From Planctomycetota bacterium (lineage in GTDB: Bacteria; Planctomycetota; Phycisphaerae; UBA1845), in assembly GCA_024276605.1 (NCBI GenBank), contig JAJRWX010000009.1:124001-188000 (forward strand): a stretch of 64,000 bases of DNA. The letters are read 5' to 3'. The notes beneath the pieces are model-generated. The model saw only the letters and a program-made list of their open reading frames with translations, made no database searches and was not told where the DNA came from. Below are positions 36,621 through 44,781 of the stretch, piece by piece (the first letter of the stretch is position 1; each line of letters begins with the position of its first letter). Made by a program: the position numbers and the translations under genes.

Positions 36621-36681
36621 GGATGCACCTATCTCGACGAAAGTGTCATGGACCTGGTCCAAGTCGATTTGAGAAGGATCA

Positions 36682-38469
36682 CTACACCGAAACCGGCGGA
36701 CACTCAGGCACTAAACAAACGTCCTGAATACTTCGGCTACAAAGGGCACCAACCGCTATGGTCGCCTTTGGTCGAGATGGGTCTGAGGGAGACCAGCATA
36801 TCAAACGATCACGCAACTCCGTTGTCGCCACAATTACATCACCAGCTACATCCACACGCCGAAGCGTCTGACCACCTGCTTCATAGCGGCAGACAAAACT
36901 ATCACCCACCACCAGCGCATAGACAGCTAATGACGTATCAGTAAACACCAATCGATCGACACTATGCGCAGAAGTAAGCCAAAGCGACTCCGCCGGTCGC
37001 TGCATACCACGGTGGATCGTCTGCGGTTTATCAGTCACACCGACCGGCCAATGCAATATATCGCCCTCAGCATTTCCGGCGTACAACCCTCGGCCACTCG
37101 GACAAATCGCAGTGATCGTAGATGTACTACCGGTAAAAATCTCGCCCGGCTTGCCATCCACGGATCGGTTGGACCAGCTTACAATTTGTGCATCAACAGC
37201 GCAGTACATCATAGATGCCATACGAACGACACTACGCACGGCTTTAGCTTGGCTGGTTAAGGATGAAAAAAGTTCAACGGCATCCGCCGCATCTTGCCGC
37301 GACCATGACCAAATCCCCAGTTCCGAATGACTAGCGATGATACGATCGTCCGTACCGACAACAGCGTTGAAACCGCCACGTACCGCTGGAGCTTCAGGCA
37401 CCAGCCACGTCGCATCCGGCTCGATGGCATCCACCGGCAAACGATATACCCCCGTTGCGGCACCAAGCAGAAGTGAAACACCGGAGTTATTATCCATCAC
37501 TTGGATAGATCGGACCGCGCCGGCTTCACCGGCGATCGAAACGCGTCTTGGTGCAGTATCCGTCGCATGAGGATCAAAAAACAATATCTCCTGCCCGGCA
37601 GCTACCGCAATCCATCGCGTACGCGCTTCATGCGTTTGGGTGGCGAAAACCGCTTCATAAATATCACCACGCTGTTGTTGAGAAAATGCGCGAAGCAGTT
37701 CGGGCAACGCCGTATCCGGCGACTTCGCCGCGATGTGATGGATGCGAGACAACGTTTCTGCTAACTGTTCGATCCTTGCCTCTTGTGCATCACGTCGCGC
37801 TTCACCTAGCTTTCGGTTGATTTCCTGCTGCGCCTGCACCAGTGCACCGTGCTGACGCACCTGTTGCAGTTGACGATGCGACTGGGATTCCCACTTCACC
37901 TGCGGCTCACCCATCAATTGCAATCCCGCCAGAAAGCACGGTTGCTTAAGCGCATCTTGTATACCTTGTAACACCAACGCTGTACTACGCCCCTCCACTA
38001 GCGCAGCCGCTTCTTGACCGGCTGCCACATCAATCAGTGACTGCTTCATCGCCATCTGTACATGTCGAACGATGTTGTCTACCTTGATGACCCGATGACT
38101 GCCTAGCAGCGTCTTCTGAAAAGATTCCAACTCACTACGCTCGGGGATCACACCCACCTTGATGCTGACGGAAGCACGGCATTGGAAACCATCTTTTGAG
38201 GTTACTTCTTCGATAACACTCACGTCGAGCGGCGTCACGCGCACGAACATCAGGCTATCTATATCCGTAGCCTCGATCTGACCACCAGGCCCAACCAACA
38301 CAAGGTCTCCGGTTTCTCGCGTCAATAGCGCCGCCCAGGACGGTGGAAGATCAAACGAACGGCGTAAAAAACCAAAAACTTCTTCAGCGGCTACGCTAAG
38401 CGCAACATGATCTACCTGTTGCAGGAATTGTTGTGGGTCGAACTTGCCGGAGATCATCATAACTTCCAT
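36682..38469 (-). CDS. SPFH-like domain plus beta-propeller protein
   Basis: A roughly 595-residue protein of the ESCRT-like cluster. The N-terminal part (about 30-140) has the beta-strand pattern of an SPFH/band-7 domain (CRASVSIKVGVIPERSELES, then VIKVDNIVRHVQMAM), followed by a charged coiled coil (about 205-250, QEINRKLGEARRDAQEARIE). The C-terminal half (about 275-595) consists of WD40-like blades (STITAICPSGRGLYAGNAEG). There is no membrane helix or catalytic motif. SPFH proteins organise membrane patches and often neighbour PspA/flotillin systems. The frame reaches a TTG at 38505; ATG 38469 or 38460 are likelier starts. It lies 63 bases downstream of the Vps4-like ATPase gene and was probably transcribed with it. 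Assignment is by pattern and needs a fold search. Confidence 0.6.
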   Translation of the reverse strand: MEVMMISGKFDPQQFLQQVDHVALSVAAEEVFGFLRRSFDLPPSWAALLTRETGDLVLVGPGGQIEATDIDSLMFVRVTPLDVSVIEEVTSKDGFQCRASVSIKVGVIPERSELESFQKTLLGSHRVIKVDNIVRHVQMAMKQSLIDVAAGQEAAALVEGRSTALVLQGIQDALKQPCFLAGLQLMGEPQVKWESQSHRQLQQVRQHGALVQAQQEINRKLGEARRDAQEARIEQLAETLSRIHHIAAKSPDTALPELLRAFSQQQRGDIYEAVFATQTHEARTRWIAVAAGQEILFFDPHATDTAPRRVSIAGEAGAVRSIQVMDNNSGVSLLLGAATGVYRLPVDAIEPDATWLVPEAPAVRGGFNAVVGTDDRIIASHSELGIWSWSRQDAADAVELFSSLTSQAKAVRSVVRMASMMYCAVDAQIVSWSNRSVDGKPGEIFTGSTSTITAICPSGRGLYAGNAEGDILHWPVGVTDKPQTIHRGMQRPAESLWLTSAHSVDRLVFTDTSLAVYALVVGDSFVCRYEAGGQTLRRVDVAGDVIVATTELRDRLICWSPSDPSRPKATIAVGALCSRSIQDVCLVPECPPVSV

Positions 38470-38532
38470 CGAGACGTTACCATTGAGTACGCTTATCCTA
38501 TACAATGATAGTTGAGCAGACCGAAGAAATCC

Positions 38533-39651
38533 TTACTTTCCTTCCTGAGCAAACGTATCATAGCGCACGAGGTCCGACGAATGCACGGAAGGCTTCGTCT
38601 GATCGATCACCGCGCTTAGGTCCGCGAGGTTAATAGGACGCGGCTCTTTACCGCCGACAGCCTCCATGAACGGTCGTTGTGCCGCCTGTAGGGCGATGTT
38701 TTTAATGTCTGCACCACTATACCCCTCAAGCCGATCGCAAAGATCACCAAACTCAACATCGTCTGCCAACGGCCTATCACCGAGATAAATCTCAAGCAAC
38801 CGAAATCGCGCCGGCGCGTCAGGCAAGCCCACGTAAATTTTCGCATCCAAACGCCCAGGACGTAGCACCGCTTCATCCAGCATCCAGGGTTTATTGGTCG
38901 CACCAACAAAAAGTAGCGCGTGATCACCGCTACGATCGAATCCTTCCAACTCCTGCAGAATCTGCGGAACAACCCGCTGCATCACGGAAGACGAATCACT
39001 CTTTCGCTTAGGCACCAGCGCTTCAGCTTCATCCAAAAAAATGATCGATCTTGTCTGTGCTTTAGCGGCCTCAAATAGTTTACGAATATTCTGTTCCGCT
39101 TCACCAACCCATTTACTCAGCATCTGCGCCGCACTGACCACGTAAAACGAAGCGTCGATTTCATGGGCTATCGCCCTGGCAATCATTGTTTTTCCCGTAC
39201 CCGGCGGGCCGTAAAGCAACACACCGCCACCCGTGGCAATGCCATAACGTTTAGCTAATTCAGGATGACCAAAGGGGTAGATCATTTTCACACGGATTTC
39301 GTCTTTGACATCCTCCAACCCGGCTATGTCATCGAAACTGATGTCAGGCTTTTCACTCACCAACCAATCCGAAGCATCAGCGCCGGAGTCCTCCTCATTC
39401 TCCGATTGCTTTACCCGCCCCCTGCGCACCGCCCCCTGTTTCGCATCACAATCTTTAGCCAAGTCAATCAGCTCTGCCGCTAGCTCTTCATGTTGACGCT
39501 GCGTTTCAGGCGTCTTAGCCGACTCCGCCAGTTCAATCATACATTCGGCGGCATCAACCAAATATGTCTTAGCCGCTAGAAAATCACCACTTTTATACGA
39601 GGTAATTCCCTTGCGTTTGAGTCGATCAAATGTTGCAAATGAAACAGCCAT
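38533..39651 (-). CDS. Vps4-like AAA ATPase with N-terminal MIT-like domain
   Basis: A 372-residue ATPase. Residues 5-70 are a three-helix segment (FATFDRLKRKGITSYKSGDF, AAKTYLVDAAECMIELAE, HEELAAELIDLAKDC) with the spacing of a MIT domain. A linker (71-100) leads to one AAA module beginning KPDISFDDIAGLEDVKDEI: Walker A GPPGTGKT (148-155), pore loop SKWVGEAEQ (179-187, the aromatic W plus G/E pattern of the Vps4/katanin group), Walker B IIFLDE (203-208) and arginine-finger region GATNKPWMLDEAVLRPGRLD. Vps4 disassembles ESCRT-III polymers. Start ATG 39651 is used; the longer frame begins with TTG. It lies upstream of the SPFH gene and close to three ESCRT-III-like genes. Confidence 0.78.
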   Translation of the reverse strand: MAVSFATFDRLKRKGITSYKSGDFLAAKTYLVDAAECMIELAESAKTPETQRQHEELAAELIDLAKDCDAKQGAVRRGRVKQSENEEDSGADASDWLVSEKPDISFDDIAGLEDVKDEIRVKMIYPFGHPELAKRYGIATGGGVLLYGPPGTGKTMIARAIAHEIDASFYVVSAAQMLSKWVGEAEQNIRKLFEAAKAQTRSIIFLDEAEALVPKRKSDSSSVMQRVVPQILQELEGFDRSGDHALLFVGATNKPWMLDEAVLRPGRLDAKIYVGLPDAPARFRLLEIYLGDRPLADDVEFGDLCDRLEGYSGADIKNIALQAAQRPFMEAVGGKEPRPINLADLSAVIDQTKPSVHSSDLVRYDTFAQEGK

Positions 39652-39688
39652 AACCAATTTTTTCAATATTAACTAACAACCTAATGCT

Positions 39689-39709
39689 CCGTCACTACTG
39701 AGGTGACGG
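39689..39709. other. Hairpin upstream of the Vps4-like gene
   Basis: CCGTCAC and GTGACGG pair perfectly over a seven-base loop. There is no T-run on either side, so it may be a regulatory hairpin rather than an intrinsic terminator. Confidence 0.4.
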
Positions 39710-39829
39710 ATTAGACCAAACCGAGCCGCGCCCGTCAGAAAGCGGCTTACTCGCTACAAGGTAAATTCGATGGCAAGCTCCCGCTCGATCGCAGCGCTGA
39801 CCATGCATCAACTGATGCGTGATCGAAAT

Positions 39830-41341
39830 TTAGCGAGGCCTTCTTTGTCCTACTTTCGCCGGAGGAACCATAAAGACACAATCAGAAGCCGCGAAGCTAT
39901 CTCCGGAAAAAGTACTACCTGTAAGCACTAATTCAATGGTTCGCCTCGGCTGCAAGGCATCAATCATAAACGCTGCACGGGCCTCAACCAATGAAAAAGG
40001 AATCACTAAGTCCAACATGCCGTCCGTCATCGCGCGGTGACAAACACATGGTTGAAAACCCGAAAAACTAATCACATCATCCTCTATAAACCGCGGCCCG
40101 CGTGATCCAACAAACGGCGCCAGCGACTGACCCACACCATCCGCTCTGGTCAGCAACAGTGAAGACCTATCCACGTCTGCTGGTGAAAGATCAAATGTAC
40201 CCGTTAATGCCACACGAAAGAAACCGCGCTTAAAACGATGGAGGCGATTCGGACAACGACCCGGAAGAATATCGATTTCCACGGGCAGACCGACCGTAGG
40301 TAGGCAACCATTCACCTCATCACAAATATCGCCTGGAAAACAGGGATTAGGTCCATCCTGACAATCATTTACGACATCGCAAAATTCTTCCCCGTCGCAG
40401 AATAGACCGTTATCGCATATCGCATCGTCCGCTAGGTTCTGGCAATCATTGATGGGGTCGCAACTATCCAACGTACAGCCAACCGCATCATCGCACGCGG
40501 CGTCATCAGGTACATTCAGACAATCACTATCAACATCACAGGTATCCACAGTACATCCAACGCCATCATCACACACCGTATCATCGGGAACATACGTGCA
40601 ATCGTTTATCGCATCGCACACATCCGTCGTACAGTCAATCAGGTCATCACATCGCGCATCGTTGGCCACCGACTGACATCCATTGGTCACATCACAAACA
40701 TCATCCGTACACCCCACGCCGTCATCACACACCGTGTCATCCGGTGTCACGCTACATTCACCACTCGTCAAATCGCAAACGTCCACCGTGCAACTAATGC
40801 CGTCGTCGCAATCCGCATCTTGTGTGCATCCCGGCGGCGTTCCGATGGCATACACATGCACGTCGTAGTTGAATGTTTCGCTATGGCTTCCATTGAAACC
40901 GGCATCACTGCCACCGGTAATACCAATGCCAAAGATCGCACCAGTAGGCGTGGTCCCTAGACGTACCACAGAATCGGTTGTTAGGCCGCCCCCGCCGCAA
41001 TTAAGATCAATGGCGGAGTTGCCATCGTCGTTATTAGAACCGCTCGACCCACTGGAAGAAGATGCTAATAGACGACTGCTCCCGCTACCCGACGTAATAT
41101 CCACATCCACGATCACCTCATCGGTGTCGAAGGGGATCAATAGTTGGATCCAGTCCACATCTCCCGCCACCACCTCCCCGCTGGCCAGCCAAAAACATCC
41201 CTGGCCGGAATGAGTAGCTGCGGGGTCCGGTGAACCATTTGGAAACGTGTCAGAAAAGTCCGGTGGTTCGATCAGTACGGGTTGGGCCATAGCCACACTA
41301 GCGCCTACGACAACCCACGTTAAGCAATGCAGTAGCTTCAT
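39830..41341 (-). CDS. Exported cysteine-rich repeat protein
   Basis: A 503-residue exported protein with a signal peptide (MKLLHCLTWVVVGASVAMAQ). A beta-rich N-terminal domain with a Ser/Gly linker (about 85-100) precedes roughly seven cysteine-rich repeats of about 25 residues, each of the form CDDGxGCTxDxCD (about 175-340). This recalls the CTDC-type repeats found in slime-mould and some bacterial surface proteins. A C-terminal beta domain follows. Many disulfides or bound metal ions are likely. It lies within the ESCRT-like row on the same strand (45 bases after the ESCRT-III-like gene, 178 bases before the ATPase) but has no obvious mechanistic link. Function unknown. Confidence 0.75.
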   Translation of the reverse strand: MKLLHCLTWVVVGASVAMAQPVLIEPPDFSDTFPNGSPDPAATHSGQGCFWLASGEVVAGDVDWIQLLIPFDTDEVIVDVDITSGSGSSRLLASSSSGSSGSNNDDGNSAIDLNCGGGGLTTDSVVRLGTTPTGAIFGIGITGGSDAGFNGSHSETFNYDVHVYAIGTPPGCTQDADCDDGISCTVDVCDLTSGECSVTPDDTVCDDGVGCTDDVCDVTNGCQSVANDARCDDLIDCTTDVCDAINDCTYVPDDTVCDDGVGCTVDTCDVDSDCLNVPDDAACDDAVGCTLDSCDPINDCQNLADDAICDNGLFCDGEEFCDVVNDCQDGPNPCFPGDICDEVNGCLPTVGLPVEIDILPGRCPNRLHRFKRGFFRVALTGTFDLSPADVDRSSLLLTRADGVGQSLAPFVGSRGPRFIEDDVISFSGFQPCVCHRAMTDGMLDLVIPFSLVEARAAFMIDALQPRRTIELVLTGSTFSGDSFAASDCVFMVPPAKVGQRRPR

Positions 41342-41386
41342 AACATTTCCCCCTATCCGGTAGTGAATAGATGCCTACCTTAGCCG

Positions 41387-41998
41387 CTATTTTTGCTTCT
41401 CGCTGGACTCGTCCTTGAGCGCGTTAAGCTCCGCCCGAAGCCCGGCTAACTTGTCCAACTCCTTTTGATGCGCCGCCTCAGCTTCGGCATCGATCAATCG
41501 ATCCACATCTTCATTGCTGATGACCTCATCCGACGCACTCATCTCTGCATCCTGAGAGGCGATATCCTCAACACTATCCAGGAACATATTCATACGCTCT
41601 TCCATGGACTGCGACTGCACCATCGCTTTTTCCCAGTCCGTCTGCGTTTTGACCAGGTCCGTCTCGCCAAACAATTTGCCAATCTCCGCAGCCATCATGC
41701 CCATCGCCTGGGAGAAATCAGCCGAAGCCTCAGCTTGGCGCTTGATCACGAGCGCATTTTTCACCGTGAGTAATTGACGCTCTAGCATTTTCCGAATCGT
41801 CGCCGTCTTCTTTAGCGAATTGCGAATGAAATTGTACTGCTGCGTATCGCCGATTTTCCGCGCTTGCTGGGCGTTCTTGATGAACTCATCCTGAAACTTG
41901 CCCTGTTCGCGAATGGATTTCTCAATCCGCCGAATCCCCTGGCGAATCTTGATGTCGCGTTCGATACGTCTCTCTTGAGCTGATTTGAATAATCCCAT
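41387..41998 (-). CDS. ESCRT-III-like (Snf7/Vps2-type) coiled-coil protein with MIM1-like tail
   Basis: A 203-residue all-helical protein that starts MGLFKSAQERRIERDIKIRQ, as many eukaryotic CHMP proteins begin MGLF. Helices 1 and 2 (about 8-95) are strongly basic and form a long hairpin; the middle (FSQAMGMMAAEIGKLFG, then DWEKAMVQSQSMEERMNMFL) resembles the helix alpha3-alpha4 region of Snf7-family proteins; the last third is acidic (140-180). Residues 187-195 read LRAELNALK, close to the MIM1 consensus LxxRLxxLK that binds MIT domains of Vps4. Together with the MIT-like ATPase at 38533 this argues for an ESCRT-III role in membrane remodelling. PspA/Vipp1, the known bacterial members of this superfamily, lack such a tail. 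Family membership is inferred from pattern. Confidence 0.68.
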   Translation of the reverse strand: MGLFKSAQERRIERDIKIRQGIRRIEKSIREQGKFQDEFIKNAQQARKIGDTQQYNFIRNSLKKTATIRKMLERQLLTVKNALVIKRQAEASADFSQAMGMMAAEIGKLFGETDLVKTQTDWEKAMVQSQSMEERMNMFLDSVEDIASQDAEMSASDEVISNEDVDRLIDAEAEAAHQKELDKLAGLRAELNALKDESSEKQK

Positions 41999-42074
41999 CG
42001 ATTCATTCCAGACTGTTGTAGATCGAAAAGCTTATCGCACAACGCCACAAATACAGGATACGCTTTAGTAAAAC

Positions 42075-42320
42075 CTAATAATATTCCCGTTCGGGAATCA
42101 GCACCCACAGAAGTATGTAAATCAAGGTTCCGGGAAAGCCTGCTGAGAGAACAGACAGTAGCACGTAAATAATGCGTACCACAGTCGGGTCCAAATCGAA
42201 ATACTCACCAATCCCGCCACAGATACCCGCCATCCAACGGTCGTGAACACTTCGTCGCAATCGCCTTGAATAGCCGCTCAAAATAATCGGTTCCTCTCTG
42301 GGCCTATCGAGCCAAACCAT
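42075..42320 (-). CDS. PspC-domain membrane protein
   Basis: An 81-residue protein with the PspC signature RSVHDRWMAGICGGIGEYFD followed by LDPTVVRIIYVLLSVLSAGF and a second hydrophobic segment ending WVLIPEREYY. PspC proteins sense or stabilise the membrane in phage-shock systems, where PspA (an ESCRT-III superfamily member) is the effector. Start ATG 42320 lies seven bases beyond the stop of the upstream ESCRT-III-like gene; a longer frame to 42380 overlaps that gene and is less likely. It stands between two ESCRT-III-like genes. Confidence 0.85.
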   Translation of the reverse strand: MVWLDRPREEPIILSGYSRRLRRSVHDRWMAGICGGIGEYFDLDPTVVRIIYVLLSVLSAGFPGTLIYILLWVLIPEREYY

Positions 42321-42327
42321 GCCATAC

Positions 42328-42981
42328 TCACGCTTCCGGTGCCGCTTGGCGATCACGTACACTGCGATCCGCTTCTTCAAATGCTTCCGCGGTATCGGTG
42401 ATCGCGCCGGTATCCATCTTGTCCCACACGTTCATCACCGTCTGCCCTGCATTATTCAAACCCGCAGCCCCTTCATCAACTTCTGCGCCCAACGACAGAA
42501 TATCATCGAGACGCTCCTGATAGACCTCCGACTTGATCGAATCGGCTTCGATAAGCTTACCCAACCGAAGCAGATCACCCGGTGTAATCAGCCCCAACTT
42601 TCCAGTTTGCCCCATACGATCCGCATTTTCTCGCAGCATACGAAGCCGGGAAACGGTCATCATCTCTTTACTGCGGATGTTGAGTTGTCGCGCGAGCATG
42701 AGTTGCTCAGAAGTCCTCAATTCAAATTCCTGGGCTAACATACGTCGCACTTCCGGCGTCTTTTCCTGCGCGCCTCTATCGAAAATCTCCTGCTTTTCCT
42801 TAGCTAACTTCGTCACTTTAGCTAGCAATCTGCCGCGATCCTTTTCCAACAGTAACTCCTGACGACGAAGTTCCGAACGTGTCATTTGCGACAACGTTTT
42901 CTTGCGCTTCGTTAGCCAATCAAACAACGATTGCGGTACGCTGTTTTTACCGGAAAAAAGTTTGGCGAAAATACCGCTCAT
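42328..42981 (-). CDS. ESCRT-III-like coiled-coil protein, second paralogue
   Basis: A 217-residue helical protein. It starts MSGIFAKLFSGKNSVPQSLF (ATG 42981, AGGGA six bases upstream; the longer frame to 43092 overlaps the upstream gene). A basic helix pair follows (SELRRQELLLEKDRGRLLAK, then RRMLAQEFELRTSEQLMLAR), then RSKEMMTVSRLRMLRENADR and the segment LLRLGKLIEADSIKSEVYQE, a hairpin plus short helices like ESCRT-III cores. The C-terminus is acidic with no MIM1-like motif. It follows the winged-helix/ESCRT-III gene by 25 bases and precedes PspC. Alternatives are PspA/Vipp1 relatives or an unrelated coiled coil. Confidence 0.6.
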   Translation of the reverse strand: MSGIFAKLFSGKNSVPQSLFDWLTKRKKTLSQMTRSELRRQELLLEKDRGRLLAKVTKLAKEKQEIFDRGAQEKTPEVRRMLAQEFELRTSEQLMLARQLNIRSKEMMTVSRLRMLRENADRMGQTGKLGLITPGDLLRLGKLIEADSIKSEVYQERLDDILSLGAEVDEGAAGLNNAGQTVMNVWDKMDTGAITDTAEAFEEADRSVRDRQAAPEA

Positions 42982-43006
42982 CGTTTCCCTATCAACTCTA
43001 ATCGTA

Positions 43007-44470
43007 TTACGAAGGTTCAGGATCAACTTTACGCGCATCGGGAGAGTCCGGCGCATCAGGCTCCGAATCGGTCGTGATCGGTGGCGAGTCACTCGCCACC
43101 CGTGTAGAAGACTGCGGTGGCGTAATCACTGAAGGCGGAATCGCAATCGTCTCTGATCCCGTATCATCTTTCTCGAATTCTTTGAGAATAGCCATCTCCT
43201 CTTCACTTATCAGCGTTTGCTCAATACCAGCCTCCAAGCCACCCACCATATCAGCATCCGCTTTGAGCGATTCCAACATCTCCTCAGCTTCGACCGCATG
43301 AGAGGTCAACTCCTCCGTATCAGGAAGCTGGGCTAACTCGCCTTGCTTAATCAACGTCAGATTATGGATGTCCGTGCTGATAATGTTGATCTGCTGGTTA
43401 AGCATGGCGCCCGTCGTGTTATGTCGAGCGATGTCTTTACGAAGCTGTGCCACCTGGGCAGCAATGCGGCGACGAGGCACCTCCGACTTGGCGTTCTTGC
43501 CCTCTTCGATAAGTTCGGCTTCCTTCTTTTCCAGCTTGGCAATGTCATCATAAAAACGATCACGCCGCTGGGAAAGTGTGGCCCGCCGCTCAGCCAGAAG
43601 ATTAATCTTCTCCGTTTCATCACCCTCGCCGGAAAAGAGCTGTTTAATTTTGTCCATCATATTCATTGATTTCTTCTCCGCACGCTCTCCAGAAGCCCCG
43701 CGATACATCAGGAGTTGACCGTCCCGATCAACCAGTCTCAACTCCGCATCACTGCTTGCCAGTTGGCGAAAGCTCTTTCGTACAAGATGTTCCGGCAAGT
43801 TGGCCTCTTTGGCAACGGCTGACGCGGCAAGGCTCCCCGTCAACAGGTCGGCACTGTAGGATGCAATCAAGGCACGTGCCCGATCGACCTTATCGCTTTC
43901 CTTTTCCGGATCGAATAGTTTCACAAGCCGCTCGTCCACGGCATCACCTGCGGCATGAACACGCCACCCCCCCTGTCCGTCAGGCTCGATCAATACCACC
44001 GAAACTTTCGGTATATTAAACTTAGCCTCGCGCGCCTGTGGGGTAAAACCTGTCGTACTGCAAACGCCGATCACATGGGACATGGTGACATCACCCATGA
44101 GCTTATTCACATGGTCGTGCAGTTCACCCAAACCAATCGCTGGGCCGGCTTCTTCCGGTGTACGTACCAGCGCAGCCAGTGGCGACATCACAGACGCAAT
44201 CGCCACACCCGTCCGGCGGCGTCCGAAGAAAAATCGCTTTTCGTAACCATGCAGCGCCAAGCGTCGATTCGCCGGTAGGGTCTTGAGGCGTTGACGATCA
44301 TAGGTTCGATTCTCTGCCAGTAGCGCCCGCAACCGATCTTCATCATCGAGCCGAGCCGTCTGCCAGATCGAGCCACGCAACAGCCCACCCTCCGCAGCGT
44401 GGAGATTATACTCCACACCCGCAAGAAAATCAGCCTCCAGTTGCATCGCTTGTTCAGCATTCGCGCTCAT
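43007..44470 (-). CDS. Winged-helix/ESCRT-III-like fusion protein
   Basis: A 487-residue protein in three parts. Residues 1-205 are a mixed alpha/beta domain I do not recognise (HDHVNKLMGDVTMSHVIGVC, then NIPKVSVVLIEPDGQGGW). Residues about 210-265 look like a winged helix (LAASAVAKEANLPEHLVRKS, then ELRLVDRDGQLLMYRG). From about 270 to 440 a basic coiled hairpin follows (INLLAERRATLSQRRDRFYD, then VPRRRIAAQVAQLRKDIARH) with an acidic alpha-helical tail (EEMLESLKADADMVGGLEAG), the plan of an ESCRT-III core. A Pro-rich tail ends the protein. The combination of winged helix and ESCRT-III core is known from eukaryotic CHMP7 and archaeal CdvB. AGGTGA lies upstream of ATG 44470. Confidence 0.55.
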   Translation of the reverse strand: MSANAEQAMQLEADFLAGVEYNLHAAEGGLLRGSIWQTARLDDEDRLRALLAENRTYDRQRLKTLPANRRLALHGYEKRFFFGRRRTGVAIASVMSPLAALVRTPEEAGPAIGLGELHDHVNKLMGDVTMSHVIGVCSTTGFTPQAREAKFNIPKVSVVLIEPDGQGGWRVHAAGDAVDERLVKLFDPEKESDKVDRARALIASYSADLLTGSLAASAVAKEANLPEHLVRKSFRQLASSDAELRLVDRDGQLLMYRGASGERAEKKSMNMMDKIKQLFSGEGDETEKINLLAERRATLSQRRDRFYDDIAKLEKKEAELIEEGKNAKSEVPRRRIAAQVAQLRKDIARHNTTGAMLNQQINIISTDIHNLTLIKQGELAQLPDTEELTSHAVEAEEMLESLKADADMVGGLEAGIEQTLISEEEMAILKEFEKDDTGSETIAIPPSVITPPQSSTRVASDSPPITTDSEPDAPDSPDARKVDPEPS

Positions 44471-44508
44471 CAGACGATTTCACCTAAAAACCTGGTCATA
44501 ACATCAAT

Positions 44509-44766
44509 CTACATTAACCGTGCGCCGCATTGGCTACAAAAACGTGCCGGGCGATTTTCAACTTTTCGACATCCTTCACGCGGACAGATAAGCCCGGCTG
44601 ATGCCCCATGGCCTATCGGCGTTCGCCGGCCCGATCCTCCCAACATGCGACCCAGGCCGCTGAAAACAAAGCCTACTACGCGAGCTAAGATATACAAAAT
44701 ACTAAAAAAGAACGCCGCCAATCCAAGGATAAGCACGACAATAAAAATAAAGGGCTCGCCGGGCAT
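44509..44766 (-). CDS. Membrane protein with C-terminal zinc ribbon
   Basis: An 85-residue protein: a hydrophobic segment (FIFIVVLILGLAAFFFSILY) is followed by a glycine-rich amphipathic stretch and then a zinc ribbon (CPREGCRKVENRPARFCSQC, with two CxxC-like pairs). Start ATG 44766 has GAGGA nine bases upstream; the frame extends to a TTG at 44781. It lies between the kinase gene and the winged-helix/ESCRT-III gene on the same strand. It could be a membrane adaptor for the kinase, which has related zinc ribbons. Confidence 0.7.
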   Translation of the reverse strand: MPGEPFIFIVVLILGLAAFFFSILYILARVVGFVFSGLGRMLGGSGRRTPIGHGASAGLICPREGCRKVENRPARFCSQCGARLM

Positions 44767-44781
44767 AATGCCAGTCCTCAA

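Larger units (their letters stand above)
36317..36681. other. Intergenic region carrying an inverted REP pair
   Basis: 365 bases between the binding-protein gene and the SPFH/propeller gene. No coding frame is convincing. The two REP1 elements described separately occupy 36480-36510 and 36589-36620. No riboswitch core or promoter was recognised. Confidence 0.55.

Noticed and set aside
36651..36668. Possible third REP2 copy (GGACCTGGTCC followed by GTCGAT)
   Set aside because: It shares only short pieces with REP2 copies; the loop and the nine-base stem are missing, so it may be chance.
36317..36681. Possible cobalamin riboswitch before the BtuF-like gene
   Set aside because: Neither the B12 box nor the conserved core elements could be found on the minus strand; the structured parts are the REP1 hairpins.
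40320..40830. CRISPR-like regular repetition
   Set aside because: The periodicity comes from the cysteine-rich protein repeats in the coding frame; the DNA units are not identical and no spacers exist.
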